Below, piece by piece: positions 7,128 through 17,708 of a stretch of 64,000 nt of DNA (the first letter of the stretch is position 1; every line of letters begins with the position of its first letter). The position numbers were made by a program, and so were the translations under genes. The notes under the pieces were generated by a model. The model did no database searches, had not been told where the DNA came from, and saw only the letters and a program-made list of their open reading frames with translations. The stretch is from assembly GCF_900108565.1 (NCBI RefSeq), contig NZ_LT629971.1:682001-746000 (forward strand), given 5' to 3'. This DNA comes from Mycolicibacterium rutilum. Its GTDB lineage: Bacteria; Actinomycetota; Actinomycetes; Mycobacteriales; Mycobacteriaceae.

Positions 7128-9146
7128 ATGTCCCGGCGCTTATCCTGGGTCCTCGCTGTCCTGGTCGTCCTGCTCTCCGGTGCCCTGATGGGCATCGTCG
7201 GAAGCGACGACTCGAGCTCGCAGTCCCCAGTACCCGTTCCCGAATCGGCCGAATCCGCGCGCGTCGACGCGCTGCGCGCCCAGTTCCCCGGCGGTGAGGT
7301 GGTGCCCGCGATCGTCGTGGTCACCCGCCAGGACGGCGCACCGCTGTCCGGCGCGGACACCGCCGCGGTCTCCGGGAAGTGGCCCGGCGCCCAGGTTTCC
7401 GAGGACCGTGCCGCGGCGTTGGCAGTGGTGCCGTTGAACGGCGAGCTGTCCGGTTTCGCCCTCACCGACGAGGTGGAGAAGGTCCGTGCGCAGGCCACCG
7501 ACGGCCTGCCCGCAGACCTGCGCGCGGAGGTCACCGGCGGCCCCGCGTTCGGCGCGGACATCGCGGACTCCTTCTCCGGGGCCAACTTCACTCTGCTGGC
7601 GGTCACCGCGACGGTGGTGGCGCTGCTGCTGATCATCACCTACCGGTCGCCGGTGCTGTGGCTGGTGCCACTGCTGGTGATCGCGTTCGCCGACCGGGTC
7701 GCCGCGGTGCTGGGCACCGCCGTCGCGCAGACATTTGGGATGACGCCGGACGGCTCGACCTCCGGGATCACCAGCGTGCTGGTGTTCGGCGCGGGCACCA
7801 ACTACGCGCTGCTGCTCATCTCGCGCTACCGCGAGGAACTCGCCCGCACCGAGAGCCACCACGACGCGCTGGACACCGCGCTGCGCCGGGCGGCTCCGGC
7901 GATCGTGGCCAGCAACGCCACCGTCGTGCTGGCCCTGCTGACCCTGGTGTTCGCCACGTCGCCCAGCGTGCGCAGCCTCGGCGTGCAGGCCGCCGCGGGG
8001 CTCATCGTGGCCGCGGTGTTCGTGCTGCTGGTGTTGCCGCCGCTGCTCGGGCTGTTCGGCAAGCGCCTGTTCTGGCCGTTCGTCCCGAAGGTGGGTGACC
8101 GCTCGCTGACCGACACCGGCATCTGGCACCGCATCGCCGAGGGGGTGGCCCGCAGGCCGGGTCGCGTCGCGGTCGTCGCGATCGCCGGCCTCGCGCTGCT
8201 GTGCACCGGGCTGATCACCACGCCGATCGGGTTGTCGCAGACCGAGCAGTTCCGTGTTCAGGCCGAGTCGGTCAGCGGATACGAGCACCTGGCCGAGCAC
8301 TTCCCCAGCGGCCTGACCGATCCGACCCGGGTCATCGCGGCCACGGACCGCGCCGCCGACGTCCAGCGCGCGATCACCGACACCCCGGGTGTGGTGTCGG
8401 CCGATCCGGCGGGCGAGAGTCCCGACGGTCTGACCCAGTGGTCGGTTGTGCTCGACGCCGAACCCGCCTCCGACAAGGCATTCGAAACCGTTGACGCGCT
8501 GCGGGATTCCGTGCGCAATGCCGATCCGGGTGCGCTGGTCGGCGGGTCCGACGCGACCGCGCGCGACGCCGGCGCCGCCGCCTCGCGGGACCGGATGGTG
8601 GTGATCCCGGCGATCCTGCTCGTCGTTCTGGCGGTGCTGTACGTCCTGCTGCGGGCCGCGCTGGCGCCGCTGGTGCTGGTCGCGGTGACCGTGCTGAGTT
8701 CGGTTGCCGCGCTCGGCCTCGGCGGCTGGGCCAGTGTGCACCTGTTCGGCTTCCCCGCACTCGACAACACCACCCCGCTGTTCGCGTTCCTGTTCCTGGT
8801 CGCGCTCGGCGTGGACTACACGATCTTCCTGGTCACCCGCGCCCGCGAGGAGACCTCCGAGCACGGCACCCGCGGCGGCATCGTTCGCGCGGTGTCGGCC
8901 ACCGGCGCGGTCATCACCAGCGCCGGCATCGTGCTGGCGGCGGTGTTCTGTGTGCTCGGCGTGCTGCCGCTGATCGTGCTGACGCAGATCGGCATCATCG
9001 TCGGCCTGGGCATCCTGCTCGACACGTTCGTCGTGCGCACGGGGATCATTCCCGCCCTGTTCACGCTCATAGGCCCGCGGATCTGGTGGCCGGCGCTCAA
9101 GGGGCAGCACGTCGAAAGGGACGTTTTGGTCGATCAGCGTGAGTGA
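7128..9146 (+). CDS. MMPL family (RND-type) membrane transporter
   Basis: A 672-aa protein with the two-half RND plan: an N-terminal helix, an extracytoplasmic domain (about residues 30-150), helices 2-6, a second extracytoplasmic domain and helices 8-12. The central helices carry GAGTNYALLLISRYREEL in the first half and GVDYTIFLVTRAREE in the second. The first motif normally has Asp before Tyr; here it is Asn, so only one of the usual pair of proton-relay Asp residues remains. The size is that of the short ActII-3-like MMPL exporters, not of the 900-aa MmpL lipid transporters. The substrate is unknown; control is probably by the divergent MarR protein. Confidence 0.88.
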   Translation: MSRRLSWVLAVLVVLLSGALMGIVGSDDSSSQSPVPVPESAESARVDALRAQFPGGEVVPAIVVVTRQDGAPLSGADTAAVSGKWPGAQVSEDRAAALAVVPLNGELSGFALTDEVEKVRAQATDGLPADLRAEVTGGPAFGADIADSFSGANFTLLAVTATVVALLLIITYRSPVLWLVPLLVIAFADRVAAVLGTAVAQTFGMTPDGSTSGITSVLVFGAGTNYALLLISRYREELARTESHHDALDTALRRAAPAIVASNATVVLALLTLVFATSPSVRSLGVQAAAGLIVAAVFVLLVLPPLLGLFGKRLFWPFVPKVGDRSLTDTGIWHRIAEGVARRPGRVAVVAIAGLALLCTGLITTPIGLSQTEQFRVQAESVSGYEHLAEHFPSGLTDPTRVIAATDRAADVQRAITDTPGVVSADPAGESPDGLTQWSVVLDAEPASDKAFETVDALRDSVRNADPGALVGGSDATARDAGAAASRDRMVVIPAILLVVLAVLYVLLRAALAPLVLVAVTVLSSVAALGLGGWASVHLFGFPALDNTTPLFAFLFLVALGVDYTIFLVTRAREETSEHGTRGGIVRAVSATGAVITSAGIVLAAVFCVLGVLPLIVLTQIGIIVGLGILLDTFVVRTGIIPALFTLIGPRIWWPALKGQHVERDVLVDQRE

Positions 9147-9162
9147 AAACGACCAAAACGTC
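9120..9162. repeat. 13-bp perfect inverted repeat at the MMPL stop codon
   Basis: GACGTTTTGGTCG (9120-9132) and CGACCAAAACGTC (9150-9162) are perfectly complementary with a 17-nt loop that includes the exporter's stop codon (9144-9146). No T-run follows directly. It could be a terminator-type RNA hairpin for the MMPL gene or a DNA operator for the P450 promoter just downstream. Confidence 0.6.
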
Positions 9163-9174
9163 GGTCTCGAGACC
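9163..9174. promoter_or_regulatory. 12-bp perfect palindrome upstream of P450
   Basis: GGTCTCGAGACC directly follows the 13-bp inverted repeat and is followed by TTTT. It lies 17-28 nt upstream of the P450 -10 (TAACGT, 9191-9196), overlapping the -35 position, and could be a repressor site or a small terminator stem. Confidence 0.4.
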
Positions 9175-9202
9175 TTTTGCGTTCCGCGGGTAACGTCGTG
9201 TC

Positions 9203-10411
9203 ATGACGCGAGCCGCAGCGCAGCCACCGGTCCACATGCGTCGGGACGCGTTCAGCCCGACCCCGGAACTCGCCGACATCCGCGAGCACGCCGGCGTGAG
9301 TACCGTGACCAACGCGTTCGGCATGACGGTGTACCTGGTCGCTCGCCACGACGATGTCAAAGAGGTACTCTCCGACCATCAGCGGTTCTCCAACGGCCGG
9401 CCGCCGGGGTTCGTGATGCCCGGCGCGCCAACACTTTCCGATGAGGAGCTGGCCAGCTCGCGGGCGGGCAACCTACTCGGCCTCGACCCGCCGGAACATC
9501 AGCGGCTGCGCCGGATGCTCACCCCGGAGTTCACCATCCGGCGCATGCGACGGCTGGAGCCGCGCATCGTCGAGATCGTCGACGCCCAGCTGGACCGGAT
9601 GCAGAACGCCGGAGCGCCAGTCGATCTCGTTGAGCATTTCGCGTTGCCCATCCCCTCGCTGGTGATCTGCGAGCTGCTCGGTGTGCCCTACGAGGACCGC
9701 GCCGACTTCCAGCACCGCAGCGCGCGTCAGCTCGACCTGTCGCTGCCGTTCGACGAGCGGCTGGACCTGCAGCGGGCCGGGCGTGCCTACATGCAGTCGC
9801 TGGTCGAGCGGGCGCGCCGGCAGCCCGGGGAAGACATCCTCGGCATGCTGATCCGCGAGCACGGCGCGGAGCTCTCCGACGACGAGCTCGTCGGCGTCGC
9901 CGGACTGCTGCTGCTCGCCGGCCACGAGACCACGTCGAACATGCTGGGTCTGGGCACCCTGGCGCTGCTGCGTCACCCCGATCAGCTCGCGGCGGTCCGC
10001 GACGATCCCGACGCCGTCGGGCCTGCCGTCGAGGAGCTGCTGCGCTGGCTGTCGATCGTGCACACCGCGATACCGCGCATCACGACCACCGATGTCGAGC
10101 TCGCCGGAGTGAAGATCCCGGCGGGGCAACTGGTGTTCGCGTCGCTGCCGTCGGCCAACCGCGACCCGGATTTCCTCGACTCCCCCGACGTGCTCGACAT
10201 CGCGCGCGGCGCCGCCGGTCATCTCGCGTTCGGCCACGGCGTGCACCACTGCCTGGGCGCGCCGCTGGCCCGCATGGAGATGCGCATCGCGTTTCCCGCT
10301 CTGCTGCAACGATTTCCGACGTTGCAGCTGGCCGAGGACTTCACCGACGTGCAGTTCCGGTCGTTTCATTTCATCTATGGGCTGAAATCGCTGCAGGTGA
10401 CCTGGAGGTGA
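9203..10411 (+). CDS. cytochrome P450
   Basis: A 402-aa soluble bacterial P450. The I-helix motif AGHETT, the ExxR pair in EELLRW and the haem-binding loop FGHGVHHCLG (thiolate Cys about residue 350) are all present, and the length is normal. It is class I by context: a 3Fe-4S ferredoxin follows 4 nt downstream as the likely redox partner. The ATG follows a TAACGT -10 by 6 nt, so the mRNA is probably leaderless. The sequence looks like the CYP105/CYP107-type xenobiotic or secondary-metabolite hydroxylases; the exact CYP family cannot be set by eye. Confidence 0.95.
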   Translation: MTRAAAQPPVHMRRDAFSPTPELADIREHAGVSTVTNAFGMTVYLVARHDDVKEVLSDHQRFSNGRPPGFVMPGAPTLSDEELASSRAGNLLGLDPPEHQRLRRMLTPEFTIRRMRRLEPRIVEIVDAQLDRMQNAGAPVDLVEHFALPIPSLVICELLGVPYEDRADFQHRSARQLDLSLPFDERLDLQRAGRAYMQSLVERARRQPGEDILGMLIREHGAELSDDELVGVAGLLLLAGHETTSNMLGLGTLALLRHPDQLAAVRDDPDAVGPAVEELLRWLSIVHTAIPRITTTDVELAGVKIPAGQLVFASLPSANRDPDFLDSPDVLDIARGAAGHLAFGHGVHHCLGAPLARMEMRIAFPALLQRFPTLQLAEDFTDVQFRSFHFIYGLKSLQVTWR

Positions 10412-10415
10412 GGAC

Positions 10416-10607
10416 GTGAAAGTGCAGGCCGACCGCGACGTGTGCATCCAGGCGGGCAACTGCGTGATGTCGGCGGACGCCGTGTTCGATCAGGATGACG
10501 ACGGGATCGTCGTGGTGCTGGTCGACGAGGTGCCCGACGACGAACTCGACCACGCCCGCGAGGCTGTGAAGCTCTGTCCCGCGCAGGCGTTGCGGCTCGT
10601 CGACTAG
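10416..10607 (+). CDS. 3Fe-4S ferredoxin, P450 partner
   Basis: A 63-aa ferredoxin with CIQAGNC near the N-terminus and LCPAQAL near the C-terminus. That C-x5-C...CP pattern, lacking the middle Cys of the four-Cys set, marks the 3Fe-4S type that feeds actinobacterial P450s. It starts with GTG at 10416 after GGAGG embedded in the end of the P450 gene, so the two are co-translated. Its reductase must be encoded elsewhere. Confidence 0.93.
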   Translation: MKVQADRDVCIQAGNCVMSADAVFDQDDDGIVVVLVDEVPDDELDHAREAVKLCPAQALRLVD

Positions 10608-10614
10608 GCGGCGG

Positions 10615-13216
<2,602 letters not shown>

Positions 13217-13236
13217 CCTGGCGGTAGCGTCGACGC

Positions 13237-14019
13237 GTGAGTGTTCGCCCGCTGCACCAGTCGGTGCGGCCCAGTCCGATCTTCCTGCTCATCGTGGCGG
13301 TCACGGTCGTCGGCGGCGTGCTGGCGTGGATGTGTGCGACCGACGCCCGGCGGCCGCTGGCCTACGTCGCGGTGTTCACGTTCGTGATCGCGGGCTGGCT
13401 GGTGTCGCTGTGCGTGCACGAGTTCGCGCACGCGTACACCGCATGGCGGTTCGGCGACCGCGATGTCGAGGTGCGCGGCTACCTGACGCTCAACCCGCTG
13501 AAGTACTCCAATCCGCTGCTCTCGATCGGGCTGCCGGTGCTGGTCATCGCGATCGGCGGCATCGGGCTGCCCGGCGGGGCGGTGTATGTGCGCACGTCCT
13601 GGATGACGCCGCGGCAGCGCTCGCAGGTCAGCCTCGCCGGCCCGGCCACCAACCTGGTGTTCGCCGCCGCGCTGCTGGTGCTGACCAACCTGCTCTACGA
13701 CCCGGCGCACGGCGTGTTCTGGGCCGGCGTGGCGTTCCTCGGGTTCCTGCAGGTGACCGCGTTCGTGTTGAACATGCTGCCGGTGCCCGGGCTGGACGGC
13801 TACGGCGCGCTCGAACCGCATCTGAGCCCGCAGACCCAGCGGGCGGTGGCCCCGGCCAAACAGTGGGGGCTGCTGATCCTGTTGCTGTTGCTGTTCACCC
13901 CCGCGCTCAACCAGTGGTTCTGGCAGCTGGTGCTGTGGTTCTTCGACTTCTCCGGGGTGCCGCAGCCCCTGGTGTGGAGCGGCAGCGGCCTCACCCGATT
14001 CTGGTCGGCCTGGTTCTAG
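13237..14019 (+). CDS. site-2 protease family zinc metalloprotease
   Basis: A 260-aa polytopic membrane protein matching Rv0359. The zinc motif HEFAH (HExxH) sits in the second or third helix near residue 67 and the third ligand motif NMLPVPGLDG (N-x-x-P-x-P-x-x-D-G) near residue 180. There are about six hydrophobic helices and no PDZ domain, so this is the compact group III type that cleaves within the membrane. The substrate is unknown. GTG at 13237 follows TAGCGT (13225-13230) by 6 nt, which favours a leaderless mRNA. Confidence 0.92.
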   Translation: MSVRPLHQSVRPSPIFLLIVAVTVVGGVLAWMCATDARRPLAYVAVFTFVIAGWLVSLCVHEFAHAYTAWRFGDRDVEVRGYLTLNPLKYSNPLLSIGLPVLVIAIGGIGLPGGAVYVRTSWMTPRQRSQVSLAGPATNLVFAAALLVLTNLLYDPAHGVFWAGVAFLGFLQVTAFVLNMLPVPGLDGYGALEPHLSPQTQRAVAPAKQWGLLILLLLLFTPALNQWFWQLVLWFFDFSGVPQPLVWSGSGLTRFWSAWF

Positions 14020-14047
14020 ACACGGCCAGGATGGGCATCCCGCCCGG

Positions 14048-14533
14048 GTGAAACTCTCCCAGCCGTTCACCTACGACGACGTCGGCGCCACCGCCCGGGA
14101 ACTGCCGCCGGGCTACGACCACTACCGCGAGTCGGCCGTGATCGGCCGCGGCCGGGACCGTTTCGAGGCGGCCGCCGAGGCGGTGATGGGGTGGGCCATG
14201 CAGCGCGGCACCGGCCTCGGCGTCACCGCCGACACCCCGCGCGCCGAGATCAGCGCGACCGTCGTCGTCGGGCGCTGGCCGCTGAAGGCGCCGTGCCGGG
14301 TGGTCTACCTCGTCGACGAACCGGACCGCCGCGGTTTCGCCTACGGCACACTGCCCGGGCACCCGGAGTCCGGCGAGGAACTGTTCACCGTGCGCATCGA
14401 TCCCGCCACCGACGAGGTGCGCGCGGAGGTCGTCGCGTTCTCCCGCCCGGGCACCTGGTGGAGCAGGGCGGCGGCGCCGCTGACGCGAGTGTTCGCCCGC
14501 CTGATGATCAAGCGGTACCTGCGCGCGGTCTGA
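14048..14533 (+). CDS. DUF1990 family protein
   Basis: A 161-aa protein with the DUF1990 features: an N-terminal FTYDDVGATARELPPGYDHY stretch, a long helix ending in VMGWAMQRGTGLGV, and strands GFAYGTLPGHPESGEELFTV and FSRPGTWWSR near the end. The domain is a lipocalin- or START-like barrel of unknown ligand. It starts at GTG 14048, 28 nt after the site-2 protease gene, and may share its transcript. Confidence 0.85.
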   Translation: MKLSQPFTYDDVGATARELPPGYDHYRESAVIGRGRDRFEAAAEAVMGWAMQRGTGLGVTADTPRAEISATVVVGRWPLKAPCRVVYLVDEPDRRGFAYGTLPGHPESGEELFTVRIDPATDEVRAEVVAFSRPGTWWSRAAAPLTRVFARLMIKRYLRAV

Positions 14534-14576
14534 GCCTCCGGCGTTTCACCGGGTCTGCCCCGGGTACGCCGCGCCG

Positions 14577-15455
14577 ATGCCTGCGTCAAAACCCTCGTCC
14601 CACACCGTCCTGATCACCGGCGCCTCCAGCGGCATCGGCCGCAGCGCCGCGCTGCGGTTCGCGGCGCGGGGATGCCGCCTCGTGCTGGCCGCCCGCGGCG
14701 CCGAGAACCTCGAGAAGGTCGCCGCCGAGTGCTCGGCCGCCGGCGCCGCCGATGTGCTGGCCCGGCCGACCGACATCGCCGAGCGGGACGGGGTCGATGC
14801 GCTGTTCGCCGCGGCCGTCGAGCGGTTCGGCGGGGTCGACGTCGTCGTGCAGAACGCCTCGGTCGCGGCGTTCGGCCGCTTCAGCGACGTGCCCAGCGAA
14901 ATCTTCGAGGCGGTGATCCGGATCAACGTGCTCGGCGCGGCGAACGTCGCCCGCGCGGCCCAGCACCGGTTCCGCGAGCAGGACGGCGGCAGGCTGATCG
15001 TCGTCGGATCGCTGCTGGGGCATGCGGCGGTGCCGTACATGGGCGCCTACGTGATGAGCAAGTTCGCGGTGACCGCGCTCGTCCGGATGCTGCGCCAGGA
15101 GAGCCGCGAGACGCCGGGGATCACCGTGCACGGCGTCTACCCGGGAGCGGTCGACACGTCGATCTACCCGCTGTCGGCCAACTACTTCGGCCGCGTCGCG
15201 CATGTGCTGCCGTTCAACGACACCCCCGACAAGGTCGCGCGCGCGATCGTCGCCGCCGCCGACGCCGAGCGCAGCAGCGAACGCCAGGTCGGCCTGGCGA
15301 ACTGGCCGATGATCGCCGGCTACCGGCTGCTGCCGCGGGTGTTCGACGCGCTGGTCGGCCCGCTGATGCGGGTCGGTAGCTTCACCCGCGAACAGTTCGA
15401 GGCCGCCCCCGGTAATGCGCTGACCCGCGTCGCGGCCAACTCGCCGTCCGACTAG
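14577..15455 (+). CDS. SDR family oxidoreductase
   Basis: A 292-aa SDR with TGASSGIG near residue 15, QNAS in place of NNAG, Ser in VVGSLLGH and the catalytic YVMSK. A C-terminal extension of about 60 residues (after PDKVARAIVAAA) contains a hydrophobic stretch that may bind the membrane. The ATG at 14577 follows the DUF1990 gene by 43 nt. Substrate unknown. It resembles retinol/steroid-type SDRs in overall plan only. Confidence 0.85.
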   Translation: MPASKPSSHTVLITGASSGIGRSAALRFAARGCRLVLAARGAENLEKVAAECSAAGAADVLARPTDIAERDGVDALFAAAVERFGGVDVVVQNASVAAFGRFSDVPSEIFEAVIRINVLGAANVARAAQHRFREQDGGRLIVVGSLLGHAAVPYMGAYVMSKFAVTALVRMLRQESRETPGITVHGVYPGAVDTSIYPLSANYFGRVAHVLPFNDTPDKVARAIVAAADAERSSERQVGLANWPMIAGYRLLPRVFDALVGPLMRVGSFTREQFEAAPGNALTRVAANSPSD

Positions 15456-15468
15456 GCCCCTTGCAACA

Positions 15469-15490
15469 TATGCGTGTTTGCGCATAGATT
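15469..15490 (+). promoter_or_regulatory. probable ArsR/SmtB-type operator overlapping the CDF -10
   Basis: TATGCG (15469-15474), TGTTTG, CGCATA (15481-15486) form a 6-6-6 inverted repeat inside an AT-rich stretch (ACATATGCG...CGCATAGAT). ArsR/SmtB metal sensors of mycobacteria bind AT-rich imperfect 12-2-12 type palindromes of this look. The right arm overlaps TAGATT (15485-15490), a -10 hexamer 6 nt before the ATG of the metal exporter at 15497. Confidence 0.55.
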
Positions 15491-15496
15491 GCTGGC

Positions 15497-16390
15497 ATGG
15501 GTGCCGGCCACGACCACAGTCACGGAGCGGACGCCCGGGTCAGCCGCATGGTCATCGCCGCGGCGATCCTGACCGCGTTCTTCGTCGTCGAGCTCGTCAC
15601 CGCGCTGCTGATCAACTCGATCGCCCTGCTCGCCGACGCCGGCCACATGCTCACCGACCTGGTGGCGATGTTCATGGGTCTGACCGCCGTGCTGCTCGCC
15701 CGGCACGGCAGCGCCTCGCCCGCCCGGACGTACGGCTGGCACCGCGCCGAGGTGTTCACCGCGGTCGCCAACGCCGCGCTGCTGCTCGGGGTCGCGGCGT
15801 TCATCCTGTACGAGGCGATCGAGCGGCTCGGCGACGCGCCCGAGGTGCCCGGTGTCCCGATGATCGTGGTCGCGCTGGCGGGACTGCTGGCCAACGCCGT
15901 CGTCGTGCTGCTGCTGCGGTCGCACTCGGAGAGCAGCCTGGCGGTCAAGGGCGCCTACATGGAGGTCGTCGCCGACACCGTCGGCAGCATCGGCGTGCTG
16001 ATCGCCGGCATCGTCACCGTCACGACGCGGTGGCCGTACGCCGATGTCGTGGTCGCGGTGTTCGTCGCGCTGTGGGTGTTACCGCGGGCGTTCTCTCTGG
16101 CCCGCGCGGCGCTGCGGATCCTGTCGGAGTCCTCGCCCGCCCACATCGACGTCGAGGAGCTGCGCTCGGCGCTGTGCGCGGTCAAGGGCGTCACCGACGT
16201 GCACGACCTGCACGTGTGGACGCTGGTGCCCGGCAAGGACATGGTCACCGCGCACCTGACCAGCAACCGGGACTCCGCGCAGGTGCTCGACGACGCGCGC
16301 GCGGTGCTGACCGCCCGCGGGCTGGACCATTCGACGGTTCAGGTCGAACCGGGCGAAGGTAGCGGCGACTGCACCTGCGAGGCCGAGTAG
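15497..16390 (+). CDS. cation diffusion facilitator (CDF) metal exporter
   Basis: A 297-aa CDF protein. It opens with a short His cluster HDHSHG, has six transmembrane helices with the metal-site signature LADAGHMLTD in helix 2 and YMEVVADTVGS in helix 5, and ends with a cytosolic ferredoxin-like domain containing DVHDLHVWTLVPG and a CTC motif. It should export Zn2+, or Co2+/Ni2+, against protons. Leaderless ATG; the overlapping palindrome suggests de-repression by metal. No sensor gene is adjacent. The C-terminal CTC may add a metal site. Confidence 0.93.
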   Translation: MGAGHDHSHGADARVSRMVIAAAILTAFFVVELVTALLINSIALLADAGHMLTDLVAMFMGLTAVLLARHGSASPARTYGWHRAEVFTAVANAALLLGVAAFILYEAIERLGDAPEVPGVPMIVVALAGLLANAVVVLLLRSHSESSLAVKGAYMEVVADTVGSIGVLIAGIVTVTTRWPYADVVVAVFVALWVLPRAFSLARAALRILSESSPAHIDVEELRSALCAVKGVTDVHDLHVWTLVPGKDMVTAHLTSNRDSAQVLDDARAVLTARGLDHSTVQVEPGEGSGDCTCEAE

Positions 16391-16807
16391 TCAGGCCAGC
16401 CCGAGCTCGGCCCGCGCCGCCGGATCGCAGTCGTCGAGCAGATCGAGGCACCGCTGGATCTCGTCGGTCTCCCCGATCGCGTCGGCGGCCCGCGCCAGCG
16501 CCGCGACACAGCGCAGGAACCCGCGGTTGGGCTCGTGGCGGTACGGGACCGGCCCGAAGCCCTTCCAGCCGTTGCGCCGCAACTGGTCGAGCCCGCGGTG
16601 ATAACCGGTGCGCGCGTAGGCGTAGGCGGTGATCGCCTTGTCGTCGGCCAGCGCCTGCTCCGCCAGCGCGGCCCACGCGACCGACGCCGACGGGTGCGCC
16701 GCCGCGACGATCGCCGGGTTCTCCCCGGCGTCGAGTTCGTCTTCGGCTTCGGTGTCGCCGGGCAGCAGCACCGGATCCGGTCCGAGCAAATCACCCATCC
16801 GTGTCAT
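16391..16807 (-). CDS. DUF3151 family protein
   Basis: A 138-aa helical protein with the family's YAYARTGYHRGLDQLRRNGW segment and a conserved PNRGFLRCVAALARAA helix. It matches Rv0360c in position between the protease and fba neighbourhood. No function is established that I know of. Met at residue 4 (16798) is an alternative start. It is convergent with the CDF gene, the two stop codons touching at 16388-16393. Confidence 0.85.
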   Translation of the reverse strand: MTRMGDLLGPDPVLLPGDTEAEDELDAGENPAIVAAAHPSASVAWAALAEQALADDKAITAYAYARTGYHRGLDQLRRNGWKGFGPVPYRHEPNRGFLRCVAALARAADAIGETDEIQRCLDLLDDCDPAARAELGLA

Positions 16808-16877
16808 GGCTTCATTGTGCCGTGCCCGCCGATGACTAAGCTTCCGGCGGTAGCGCCATTAGGAGGAAACCGCAGGC

Positions 16878-17702
16878 ATGTCGAACCCATCAGGGCCTGA
16901 CCGACCCGAAGACGACGCGAACGTCGCCGACGATTCCGGCGCTCCTGACGACTCCGCCGCGGACACCGGCGAGACGCCGGAGCCGGTCACCGAAGTGATC
17001 GAGCACGACGGCGACCACGAACCGGCGACCGAGATCATGTCCGCGGCCCCGCAGGACACCGGCGGCGGCTCCGAGCCCGACGCGGGCGAGCGACGGTTCA
17101 CCGCGCCGTCCGGCTTCGATGCGGGCACCACGCAGCGCATCGACACCCCGGTGGAACCCGCCACCGAGGTGTTCGCCTCCCCCACCGCACCGGCACCCGT
17201 TGCGCCGCAGGTGATTCCGCCGCGCGGCGAGGTGCCCCCGCCGAAACCGCCTACTCAGCGCCGCAGCTGGGGGTGGGTCGTGGCGGTCGTGCTCGTCATC
17301 GCCGCGCTGGTGGCGATCGCCGTGCTGGGCACCGTGCTGCTGACCCGCGACTCGAAACCCAAAGTGTCGCAAGAGGAAATGGTCCGCATGACCATCGAGG
17401 AGTTCGACGCCGCGATCCAGAGCGGCGACCTGGCCAAGCTGCGCGGCATCACGTGCGGCAGCAAGCGCGACAGCTACGTCAAGTACGACGAGAAGACCTG
17501 GGCGGAGATCCACGAACGGGTCGCCGCCGCCAAGCAGTACCCGGTGGTGGCCAGCATCGACCAGGTGATCATCAACGGCGACCACGCCGAGGCCAATGTC
17601 ACCGCGTTCATGGCCTATGCACCGCAGACCCGGTCGACCCGCAGCTTCGACCTGGAGTTCCGCGATGATCAGTGGAAGATCTGCCAGGCCCCGGTCAACT
17701 AG
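16878..17702 (+). CDS. conserved membrane protein, Rv0361-like
   Basis: A 274-aa protein in three parts: an acidic, disordered cytosolic region (about residues 1-128, rich in Asp, Glu, Pro and Thr), one transmembrane helix near 131-152 (WVVAVVLVIAALVAIAVL), and an extracytoplasmic NTF2/DUF4878-like domain with FDAAIQSGDLAKLRGITC and a C-terminal WKICQ Cys. A strong ribosome site AGGAGGAAA precedes ATG 16878. It stops 6 nt before the convergent fba stop, where M. tuberculosis carries mgtE; that gene is absent here. Confidence 0.85.
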   Translation: MSNPSGPDRPEDDANVADDSGAPDDSAADTGETPEPVTEVIEHDGDHEPATEIMSAAPQDTGGGSEPDAGERRFTAPSGFDAGTTQRIDTPVEPATEVFASPTAPAPVAPQVIPPRGEVPPPKPPTQRRSWGWVVAVVLVIAALVAIAVLGTVLLTRDSKPKVSQEEMVRMTIEEFDAAIQSGDLAKLRGITCGSKRDSYVKYDEKTWAEIHERVAAAKQYPVVASIDQVIINGDHAEANVTAFMAYAPQTRSTRSFDLEFRDDQWKICQAPVN

Positions 17703-17708
17703 CGAGTT

